A stretch of DNA of 64,000 bases. It comes from Aporrectodea caliginosa. Taxonomy: Eukaryota > Annelida > Clitellata > Crassiclitellata > Lumbricidae. The DNA is taken from contig JACEVL010000147.1 in NCBI GenBank assembly GCA_020284085.1, forward strand, positions 577,501 to 641,500, read 5' to 3'. Numbering within the stretch: the stretch's first letter is position 1; each line of letters opens with the position of its first letter. Made by a program: the position numbers and the translations under genes. This document shows, piece after piece, positions 54,635-64,000 of this stretch. The notes under the pieces are model-generated. The model did no database searches and was not told the DNA's origin. It saw nothing but the letters and a program-made list of their open reading frames with translations.

Positions 54635-55070
54635 GCGCAATTCGGTGAGTCAGTCGATGAGTCAGGCGGTGAGTCAGTCTGTGAGTCAGTCGGTGAGTCA
54701 GTCGGTGAATCAGTCGGTTAGTCAGTCGGTGAGTCAGTCGGTTAGTCAGTCGGTTATTCAGTCGGTGAGTCAGTCGGTGAGTCAGTCGGTTAGTCAGTCG
54801 GTTAGTCAGTCGGTGAGTCAATGAGTCAATCATTGAGTCAGTGAGTCAGTGAGTCAGTAAGTTAGTGAGTCAGAATGTCAGTTAGTCAGTCAGTCTATCT
54901 GTATGTCTGTGTACCTGTTTGCCTGTCTGTTTATATCTGCGTCAGTCAGTCAGTCAGTCAGTCAGTCAGTCAGTCAGTCAGTCAGTCAGTCAGTCAGTCA
55001 GTCAGTCAGTCAGTCAGTCAGTCAGTCAGTCAGTCAGTCAGTCAGTCAGTCAGTCAGTCAGTCAGTAGCT
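54635..55070 (+). repeat. (GTCA)n array, degenerate then pure
   Basis: Units GTCAGTCGGTGA at 54640-54825 pass into mixed sequence, then about 125 bp of pure CAGT at 54942-55066. Confidence 0.96.
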
Positions 55071-55685
55071 GCCTGTCTGTCTGTCTATCTGTGTATCTTT
55101 TTGTCTGTCTGTCTGCTATCTGCGTGTTTCGGTCTGAAGAATCCCCGCTGCCTAAGCCCTCCAGCCTCCTCCGTCGAGCTCTCAGTTGCTGAGCCAGGGC
55201 CAGAGGGTATACTGCCGTATAATAAACACGGTACTCAACGAAACTAATAAAATACATAGACCCATTTTTACTGCATGGACCTACGCGAGTCGTGACTATG
55301 AAAATGTCATTCGAACACAGAAATCACAAACTACGAACCTATAGAACAGTAGAAGCGTCTCTTGTAATCTATTTATAACTAAATGTAATAAATTCAGTTT
55401 TATGCAGATATATATTTAATTGCGAATAAAAAAATAACGCAAGACAAATGCAGTAAATAAAGCATGTATGCATGTATGTATGCATGCATGAACTTATCGT
55501 ATATTAGGCCTAGGGCTAAAAGCTGTGAAAGATGTTTAGGGATAACATAACATAATGCGCAGGTTTCATAAAACGTGGCAGATAATCAGTAAGCGACTGC
55601 AAATGCATTGATGGCAGTGATGTGTTTAACAGAACTTGTTTATGTTGCATTTTTAAAAACCATTGTGCAACCAAAGACCCTGGCG
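55071..55685. other. No recognised feature
   Basis: Intron of the ankyrin-region gene or spacer; nothing recognised. Confidence 0.35.
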
Positions 55686-55985
55686 TACGTACGTATGTGT
55701 GTAAGTATATGTACATTGTACAAACGTACATAGTACGTACGCACGTATACGTATACGCACGTACGAATGTATGTTAAGTATAGGTACGTACATATGTGTA
55801 TCAAGTATATATGTACGGACGTATGTATGTTATGTATATACGCACGTATGTAGCCTAAGTATGTACGAGCGTATAAAATGCTAAGTATGCACGTACATAT
55901 GTATGCTAAGTAGGTACGTATGTATATATGCTAAGTATGTGTGTTAAGTATGTACGTAGGTACGCATGTTAAGTATGTACGTATA
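55686..55985 (+). repeat. Degenerate minisatellite rich in GTACGTATGT
   Basis: Irregular units such as GCTAAGTATGTACGTA recur at about 20-40 bp spacing. Confidence 0.8.
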
Positions 55986-56821
55986 ATTATTGATCTGCTC
56001 TGAAAAAACGCACTTTTTTAAAGAGAGCTTGAACAGATCTATATCTTTGATAAGCCAGTATAATTATAAATGTCAAAAACTAGTCGTACTCGTGAACGTC
56101 TTTGTTACCAACATCCGCATAATTCTGCTTATCAGAATCGTCATCGTTGTTAATATCCGTTATCATCCAAGGCTCCAATCAATGACTCGCCCATCCATAT
56201 TACTCATAGTAATTTCACCGCTCGGCAGTGAGACCGATAAGCCAATTAAAATGCGATCGGCATGCAATCTGATTAGGCAGGTCGCTTAATTAGAAACGGG
56301 AAGTAGCTGCAGGTTTGAAGCGTACGCGTAAGGTCATCGCTTGTATATCTATCAGAGTCAGCTATCAGAGTGAGCAAGCGATGCAGCCGCATTCATGGAC
56401 GCCTTTCAGCACGAACTTTGGAATAAGCGCCGCAGAATCACTTAAGCTGGCGAAAGAAAAGATAACTTCGACGAGCCTCTCTGCAGAGCAGGCCCAACTC
56501 TATTTGACCTTCATCGCTTATCGCTAGTCATATATATATATACTGTGTGAGTTTGTGTATATACTGTATATACGCCGATGGATACACGCCAATACGGATA
56601 CAGGCATGTCATATATACATATATACATATATATATATATTATATATATAGAGAGGTCTATATATATAAGCTAATTGATGGGCATCACATTGATACGCGT
56701 GCATATGTATATATAGTTATACTCAAATATGGACGTTGGGTGCGTACACGAAGGTCAGCAATAAAGATTGAAGCGTTTTCCTGGAAGAGCTGAAGTTGCC
56801 GACATCTTGGGTAATGATGAG
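55986..56821. other. No recognised gene
   Basis: TATA-rich patches at 56530-56660. Short open frames without recognised products. Confidence 0.35.
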
Positions 56822-56890
56822 ACTGTTGCTGCTTCTGCGGCTGCTGCTGCAGCTGAGATAAGATGCTGCTGCTGCTGCTGCTGCTGCTGT
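56822..56890 (+). repeat. (CTG)n trinucleotide run
   Basis: CTG units, pure at 56863-56889, with CTGCAGCTG interruptions before. Confidence 0.9.
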
Positions 56891-57047
56891 ATACGAACGT
56901 TTACGTGATGCCTACGTAGACGCAATACTTCGCATCTCCGTTCTCTAACGATTCTATGTGTTACTCTGTTGCACGAATATCAACAGGAATCAACCACACT
57001 CTCGTTATATACGATTATTGTGCGCATCATACTATATATATTAAATA

Positions 57048-57049
<2 letters not shown>

Positions 57050-57107
<58 letters not shown>

Positions 57108-57139
57108 TGTGTGTGTGCGTGTGTTTGTGTGTGTGTGTC
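57050..57139 (+). repeat. (AT)n followed by (TG)n
   Basis: About 55 bp of pure AT, then TGTG-type sequence. Confidence 0.96.
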
Positions 57140-57159
57140 CGAATACGGCGTTACTACTA

Positions 57160-57245
57160 AGATCGAGCGCCTCTGATTGGTGTACACTGCCAGAGGCGCT
57201 ATATAAATTGATAGATACAATACAATACAATACAATACAATACTA
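57160..57245 (+). mobile_element. Dispersed element 3' end: clear stem-loop and (AATAC)n tail
   Basis: AGCGCCTCTG and CAGAGGCGCT are perfect inverted arms around a 15 bp loop, followed by ATATAAAT and an (AATAC)n tail. Best-preserved example of the stem-loop. Confidence 0.78.
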
Positions 57246-57249
57246 TGCG

Positions 57250-58379
57250 CACATCGTAATCGTAATCTCAAACTTTCTGCAGCGTTCTACAAAAAGAAAA
57301 GTCGCGGGAACCAGCTTATTCACAGGCACTTCATTATATGCACTTTTGACAAAATAAGATTCGTGTAAATCACTTTCCGAATTGGCCAGCGTAATAAATT
57401 CTTTTGCATCGCCTTAGAGCAGAAAAGATCGTCTTGTGAGAACAAAGATGTGATTTTTTGTTTCCGAAACTGGACTAAGATGCATTTTTAGTCGTCGCGA
57501 ACAAAAAGCCACGATAGATAATCTTTGACTGTTTCGATCAGCGTCGTCGCGGAGCAGATAACGATAAATTTATATAGCGCTTTATGAAGCGTTTCCGCTC
57601 TGTTCATGACGAGAGTTGTTTCTGATTGTTGTCTATGGTTGCACAACAAAAGCAACAGAAACGCGTTCCGTTGGACTCATCAGCGTCATCTATGACACAG
57701 TCGCTTAAATATTGACTACCACGAGTCGTAAAAACCTGCAAATAATTTGTTTATGCCTGTACATCATTTACACTTGTAGCTCTGAATCTAAATAAATATA
57801 TTCTGTTAGCCTGTTCAATGAGCATTTATCTGTAGCCAAATGTTGGCATAAAATATGCCATAGTTTCTACTATCATATGACAGGAATATTTACGAAGGCT
57901 ATATGTGGGTATTCGTGGGCAGATATGGGCTATTGGATATGTTTATCGACAACTTGTTTTCCGAGAAAATTATTTTCAAAGTCTTTGTTCGCAGTTCGAC
58001 TCGAATTTCACCGCCACTTAGTAAGCTATTTTTACTTGGAAAGGGCCGCCGCCGAATCGTTGTAGAACTTATCTGACTTACACGAGTGTACTATTGCATA
58101 GGTTATTCGTGTGTTTTTCTTATGGGCTCATTCGCCTCTGCTTTGTAAAACACTTAAAAAACCAAAAAGAAAAAGAGCAAAGCGTTTTGTAATTATAGAC
58201 ACAGCCTGTATACAGAGGTATCTTTCAAACGTACGTTGTATTATTCTACGGGCGAAAAGGTTTCTGTGTATTTTTTTTACAAAGGTCGGTTAATTTAGAG
58301 CACGCACCCGGGTATGCCAAAATCCAGGGCTTCGCGTCATCCCTCGTAACTTCTCGATCGTTCTCTACATTTTTAAGCT
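57250..58379. other. No recognised gene; one short element remnant
   Basis: AAATTTATATAGCGCTTTAT near 57566 is an inverted tail fragment of the dispersed stem-loop element. Nothing else recognised. Confidence 0.4.
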
Positions 58380-58384
58380 CTTGA

Positions 58385-58480
58385 AAACAATTCTGTTTGA
58401 TCGTGGTTTTGTGTTGTCAAATGAGGAGCTTCTGGGTGGTTCACTTGAAGAGGCGTTACACAAATTCGTGATTACGATTA
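58385..58480 (+). mobile_element. Degenerate copy of the stem-loop element
   Basis: GAGGAGCTTCTGGGTGG then GAAGAGGCGTTACACAAATT follows the same order as the intact copies, with substitutions. Confidence 0.5.
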
Positions 58481-58839
58481 CGATTTATATCCTTACCCCT
58501 TTTGTGAATCGGAAACAAAACGATGAACCGGAAGCGAATTGTCCGTTCCGAGGTCAAATATGACGTCAGCCGTTTCAATCGGGTCATCCGTCGGAACATC
58601 CGCCAATACATCACAGACTGTCAACAGAAGAAGTCAATCTCAACGTAAGTGGCTCATCAACAGAAATGATCAGACTAACAGACAGAATATTCGCATTAAA
58701 TACCAAATCGTGTATTTGATTTACTCTGATCCAATCTTATGTTTTCCCTGTACTATTGTCTTATCTAGAGGGAGCGGTTTGAATAAGACATAAGGGAAAC
58801 TTCCTTTGATGGCTCATACCATTCCATAATTGCCTATAG

Positions 58840-58975
58840 GGGATGCAGATGTAGCAGAAATCTCGAACCCCAAATTTATTAACCCCGACCTCTCGACTGA
58901 CAGTCAAGCACGCTACTATATCAGATTGCATGCCAACTCACCACTATACTATCGCGCACCACTCCCAATAAAAGA
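58840..58975 (-). mobile_element. tRNA-derived SINE
   Basis: Minus strand: CGCGATAGTATAGTGGTGAG (A box) and GTCGGGGTTAATAAA (mutated B box), then AGATTTCTGCTACATCTGC. Matches the order of the 29145-29250 SINE, with a short internal insertion. Confidence 0.6.
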
Positions 58976-60205
58976 CTTAGCCTGAACGTTTTTCCTTCTA
59001 ATTTTGCGTTCATTAGAAAGCACTTGGCAGATACGGTTTCACAAGCCACAGCAATTAATTGAATATCGTCGAATCAGTTGCAGTATTGTACTGTATTACA
59101 CAATTCTGCATCGCATGCATGCGTTTTTTTAGTTTAGCCTCCTGTATTCTACTGTCTGCGCTGCATTAGTAACATACCCTGTTTATAAGCGTACTCCATC
59201 TCCACTATATCAGATTGCATGCCGCATGAAAATAATTGCTTCGCCGAAGAGATTATATTCGATAGAGAAAAGTATTTATTACCAAGCCACAAAGACTTCG
59301 TCTGAATACGAAACCAGAGAGCGAAACCAGAAATGACCTTTCGTTTAATGTTTGACAGACGAACTATAATGTACTCCAGCTTACCACCAATTTCAAACAG
59401 AGCTGGAAACTGCCAGGGAATTTCCTTTCCTTTTCCTCCCGACAGATCAGAAGCAAAGCCTATCAACATGAACCAAACAGAACAACGGTTATCGGAAACG
59501 CATAACCCAAAAGAAAAAGATGAAACAATGCCATAAAACAAACGGTTATAAATTATGTATAGTATTGCTGTTGTCGTCATAGAATAGTTATCGTATCGTC
59601 GCCATTATCATCGCCGCCGTCATCATCGTTGCTGTCATTGTCTTCGACGTCGTTGTCGTATTACAGTCGTCGTCATCATCGAAGTGCTGCATGTATAGAA
59701 CTATAGACGTGTTATGTCGCCTTACTGCAGAGAAGGGCAAGGTCAATTGGCATTTTCTAGATTAGACTATACACAGATTCGATTTAAGTTTATAGAAAGA
59801 GACCGATCACCCGGCTTTGTATACCAAATGCGACCCTCTGCCGGCGTCTGGCGCATTATATCGTATATCCTGAACGAGTTAATAATCCATTTGAGCAGTA
59901 CACGCTTATCGATATGCCCTTTCCGCGTATATAAGCTTAGAGTGCGGCAAACCATGCATGGCCGATTGAAATATGAATCAAGGACTAATATTGCTTCTGT
60001 GTCTCATTAAGATTCATCGTGTGAGAGAAAACGGAAAACAGAGAGCCAGAAACTCCTCCATCGTCATCCGTCACCAGTTCACGGCATCATCTACAAACGT
60101 TGGTCCGCGATGCCATTCTGTGGGCACTGCCGTGGTCTAAAACGAAAACCTTTCTTGATGGCAAAGTCAAAGTTCCGGACTTAGGCTACGCAGCTGCGTT
60201 GGCGC
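58976..60205. other. No recognised gene
   Basis: CGTCGT/CATCAT simple patches at about 59575-59690. A 143-codon minus-strand frame at 59149-59580 has no recognised product. Confidence 0.35.
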
Positions 60206-60340
60206 ACATGTGTAGGCTGCTACTCAACCACTTGCTGCACTACATGTGTAGGCTGCTACTCAACCACTTGCTGCACTACATGTGTAGGCTGCTACTCAAC
60301 CACATGCACCACATGTGTAGGCTGCTACAAAATCACATGC
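60206..60340 (+). repeat. 36 bp tandem repeat, about 3.7 copies
   Basis: The unit ATGTGTAGGCTGCTACTCAA plus ACCACTTGCTGC-type sequence repeats with exact 36 bp period in the first two copies; later copies are shortened. Confidence 0.9.
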
Positions 60341-62411
60341 TGTCGCTATTAAGTCATACTACGGCGCGCACGTGAGCCCCTATTATTCCCTTAGGCGACT
60401 GTGGGGGAAATGCCCCAAACTGTCACCATTATCAGAGGTCGTAAAATGGAGAATGTTGCCCTGAATAGGTTAAGTGAATGTTGGCTTGCAATTCTGCTTC
60501 CGGTACTTTGCATTGCGTCTTTATTTCCGTATGAATCAATCGCTGCCTACTTTCCGCAAAGCAGACCGGAAGTCATATCAATGCCAACTTTCACATTTAC
60601 GCCACCTAGCGAATCAATGTGCGCTATTCCCCATGGGCAATTCGTTGCCGCACCGCATCACCTGTAAACAGAGGTCGTTCAGGTGCGTGTTTGATTGTCA
60701 GTTTCGTGTTTCATTTCTGTCAGCAAACACTTCAGTGGCCGACCATTGGTTCTATTCATCTGGCTGGCGATGACGCCGGCAACGGTCTGGGCACGCACCG
60801 CTGAAGCTAGAGAAAAAGAAAGTGTTGCACCGGAACCGAGGATCATTCAGTACAAACCCAAAAAGACGTTTTGCTGCATGGAAGAATTCTGTGTATCTTT
60901 TTCAAAATGATCTGGCTGTAATCAACGAAGAGTAGCAATGCAGAATTAATTTTCAAGACAGTGCAATTGCCAGCATCCACTTTTATATAATTGTTTTGTG
61001 CATTTGTTGTTTTGGCGAACGATATTCGTTACTGCGGACGCTTCGCTTCGTTTGTCATCCTTGGAAGAGAAATACGTGCATGGAATTCTTGTGAATTAAA
61101 TAGTTTCTTTCTCTATTCCTTTGAATGTGAAGCGATGCTATGCTTTCCTTCAGTGTTCAACCTTCCATAGAATTTGTACTTTCCATAAACGAAATCAGCG
61201 CTATATAAATTCTTACTGAATAGCAGAACTGCGATCTCTATTTCTTTTAAAATTGGAACTATCCTTTATCCTTATTCTACAGTGGCTGAGACAGTAAATT
61301 GTTTTTTATTCTGCAGTGGTTGAACCTGCCATTGCTATTTCTACAGTTACAGCTGCATGCAGAGCTTCGATGAAACACCTGAGTGTTGTTGGTATCAATT
61401 GCTACAATTCAAAATCTGACCAAGGCGCCTCTTCATTGACTTCATAGACTGCTTTTAAAATCACATGGTTCAACAGAGTCTTCGTCTGAAAGCAGGCACC
61501 ATTTCATGACGGCGCTAGTGACATTTACTTCATACGTTCGCCTACTAATAGTTCTGCTTCCGGAAGTCACTCCTGGGTTGCTAAGTAACCGTTCAACTGA
61601 CATCCTAAGGCCTACAATTACGACGGACTGCTCTCGTTCTCCCTCTGTCTGTCTGTCTGTCTATCTGTCTCTCTTTCTCTTTCTCTCGTAGTACTGCAGA
61701 GACACGACGATAAAAGGCTTGTAATGAATGAAAGCGTCCTGTCTATCGTATATTGCAGCACGATCGTTGCACTAAAGATAGTCCCATTGCCGGAAGCCCA
61801 GGATCATTTCCAAGTGACGCAGGCAGACTAAGAACATGGGTGGCCTTCGAATGAGCAAGACCAGGTTAATTAGAGGACATTCAAGAACATATTGTGATTA
61901 TGGGTAGACAAAGGAATACTGGAATAGCGCGTCTTCAAATGAACAAGAAAGGGTAATAATTAATCCAAAGCCGCGTTTAGGTGACTCAAGCTTAACAACT
62001 ATCGTCTTCACTTCGAGTAAGCAGGGCAAATTGGATTAAGTTGTAGTGAAGAACAACCAAAAATAAAAGTATCCAGAGTTCAACGACATCTTATAATGGC
62101 TGCCAAGGTTGTTCACCTCGATCAAGCCTTATGCTATAATATATCTCACCTTATGCCAAGGTTGCTTACCTCGATCAAACCTCATGCTATAGCCTAGGTC
62201 TCAAACTCAATGATTTTGATGGAAAACAAAGTCTCAAATACCGGTTTGAGTTTCAGAAAATGGAACTTTAATCACACTCAAATTCGGCTGCAAATGAGTC
62301 AGAATACACGAGCTACCTACAGAAATTAAAATTTTCAATTATTTTAAAACGGAAGCACTAAATCTTCATTTTTTACTTGAAGCCGAAATGACTATTGGTT
62401 TGGTCGCATAC
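60341..62411. other. No recognised gene
   Basis: The tail AGCGCTATATAAATTCTTA near 61198 is another fragment of the stem-loop element. A short CTGT run lies at 61645-61670. Nothing coding recognised. Confidence 0.35.
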
Positions 62412-62557
62412 CTTTGAGCAGCTGCTTCATGTCACGTGTCTTGGCCATCTGCAGAGGGCTTCTTCCGGTGACGTTTGTCATCGTTACGTCGGCTCCATAG
62501 GACAGAAGCAGACGAACGATTTCGACATGATCATTGGCCACGGCCAAATGCAGAGGC
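62412..62557 (-). CDS. Ankyrin-repeat exon
   Basis: A 146 nt exon between GATCTAG|G (phase 2) and AAAG|GTATGC (phase 1). It reads PLHLAVANDHVEIVRLLLSY, GADVTMTNVTGRSPLQMAKT and RDMKQLLK. The first 31 residues are a near-perfect ankyrin repeat (PLHLA, VEIVRLLLSYGAD) and the rest looks like a capping repeat ending the array. Earlier repeats should lie upstream on the minus strand, probably beyond the window edge. Family not identified. Confidence 0.85.
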
Positions 62558-63225
62558 CTAGATCAACAACACCACAGGACATCATGATGCGTCATTCGAT
62601 GAACGAATTAAATAATAAAAGAACAGAAAAAGAATGAATGATATATATCTAATATATCTAATTATAATATGTATATTATGTAATTCATCCTTATATGCAG
62701 GCTTAATCAGCACTCGATGAACGATTGAAATATCGAATGAAGAAACTAAAGGATGAATGGCATGCATATCAATATCTGTATATACATGTATATTATGCTA
62801 TCTTCGTGAACGTCCTCGCTTCGTGGCATGCCAAGCATAGTATATTTTTCAGCGCAAGTTTAATTTGGAAGGCTTCATGCATATATAGATATATATATAT
62901 ATATATACATATATACATTCTAATATACTAATATACATATACACACGATCTTAATATTATAAATATATATTAAGATCGATGGATTGATCGGATTGATGCA
63001 TCCATAGGGAAAGCTGTTTGTCAGTGCAAGTCCGTCCTTCAGTCCGTGTCTGCGCATGCGCGTCTGTCTCTTTTTCTAAGATTTTTCTTAGATATCAATA
63101 TTGCAGAAAATATATATATATGAGCGGCGAAAGTCAAGGTTCTGCTGTGGACCACAGCTGCGTATTCGGTTGTACTCGATAGCAGTCGCGATGGCCCATC
63201 TACGCTGGAAACGCCTATTCAGACA
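62558..63225. other. No recognised gene
   Basis: AT-rich simple sequence at about 62885-62970. An upstream exon of the ankyrin gene was not recognised. Confidence 0.35.
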
Positions 63226-63229
63226 CACC

Positions 63230-63310
63230 GGCGTAGAAGACGACGAGGAAGAGGAGGAGGAGGAGAAGGAGGAGGAGGAGGAGGAGGAGGAGGAGGAGGA
63301 GGAAGAAGAA
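63230..63310 (+). repeat. (GAG)n trinucleotide run
   Basis: Purine-rich GAGGAG array with GAA and GAC variants. Gives poly-Glu and poly-Ser frames. Confidence 0.93.
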
Positions 63311-63354
63311 GACAACGAAGACGTCGCTATAGCTCTATGCGGTGGACGTGACTC

Positions 63355-63490
63355 TCGTCTGTCTGTCCGTATGTCTGTCTGTCCGTCTGTCTGTCCGTCT
63401 GCCTGTCCGTCTGTCTGTCTGTCCGTCTGTCTGTCCGTCTGTCCGTTTGTCTGTCTGTCCGTCTGTCTGTCCGTCTGTCTGTCTGTCTTG
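63355..63490 (+). repeat. (CTGT)n/(CCGT)n microsatellite
   Basis: CTGTCTGTCCGT units, mildly degenerate. Confidence 0.93.
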
Positions 63491-63911
63491 TCTGACGTCC
63501 AAGGTCGAAGAACAAATCGTTAATGCCGACGCCATTTATAAATGGCTGCTTTACTTTCGCATAATACAGACTCGCTCTTTGAATATGCTTGATATATCCT
63601 GCAGCGTCGTTTTCTTTAAACTCATTCGGTTCCGTTTCTTTCTGTTCTGTGCTTTCATTTAATCACGACTGATGGGTTATTCCCCTTCCCTCCTCACACA
63701 TCATCCGCTTTCGATACTCCAAGGTGTCCTTCCAATAGGGCCAAGGTTAAAATGCCACTCTCGAAATGGCGCGTGCCAGAGGTATTCTTGTAACAAAACT
63801 AAGCTAAACAGTTTAACCCTGAAGGTAACAGTTTCCGGATGGGCTAAATGTGAGGGAGATCTGTTGCGAAGACAGAGAAAACATCAATCACCCAAGAGCG
63901 TGAATAGGTAG

Positions 63912-63970
63912 GGCTGCGCGATAGTGTAGGGGCCTACTGGTTTAGTATGCTGGAATATCAGTCGAGGGGC
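63912..63970 (+). mobile_element. tRNA-like SINE head, partial
   Basis: CTGCGCGATAGTGTAGGGGC resembles the A-box region of the SINEs at 29221 and 58932. The B box is not clearly retained. Confidence 0.4.
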
Positions 63971-64000
63971 CGCGTATGTGCGGTGACTGACTATAAGTTT

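Noticed and set aside
58524..58650. Exon-like plus-strand stretch ending in AAC|GTAAGT (KYDVSRFNRVIRR..)
   Set aside because: A good donor, but no convincing acceptor and no partner exon found.
59149..59580. 143-codon minus-strand frame
   Set aside because: No known domain, no splice continuity with the ankyrin gene, and composition typical of chance.

Overview
The window is animal nuclear DNA: spliced genes with GT-AG introns, many transposable-element remnants and a great deal of microsatellite sequence. The genes point to a bilaterian invertebrate, and the style of repeats suggests a marine one. I cannot name the species from sequence alone.

Layout: (1) Positions 24-31383, + strand: a complete or nearly complete Notch ligand of the Delta type. 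I assembled it from ten exons with matching splice phases: signal segment, MNNL, DSL, nine EGF repeats, one membrane span and a cytoplasmic tail. The tail ends in a small separate exon encoding the Delta-type C-terminus ATEV. (2) Positions 36751-44979, - strand: a four-exon gene for a secreted protein of about 1937 residues. It has a signal peptide, an RGDS motif, three acidic repeat regions, a long coiled coil and a C-terminal fibrinogen domain; one exon of 5.1 kb carries most of it. Its promoter side shows a TATA box near 45113. (3) Positions 52241-62557, - strand: part of a gene with an ankyrin-repeat exon and a long Ser/Pro-rich terminal exon. Splice phases show that at least one exon between them was not found, or that they belong to two genes.

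The introns and spacers hold a Tc1/mariner-like element with a 2.1 kb foldback element nested in its transposase, a hAT transposase remnant, two LINE reverse-transcriptase ends, a PIF/Harbinger-type MITE, hAT-type MITEs, a 1065 bp near-perfect palindrome flanked by TA, and tRNA-derived SINE pieces. There is also a dispersed element with a conserved 3' stem-loop. Two foldback elements share GGTAYC ends and 9 bp target duplications.

Delta and the fibrinogen-domain gene lie tail to tail with about 5.4 kb between stop codons. In Drosophila, Scabrous is a secreted coiled-coil/fibrinogen-domain protein that acts on Notch, so the pairing is suggestive, but a functional link here is inference only.
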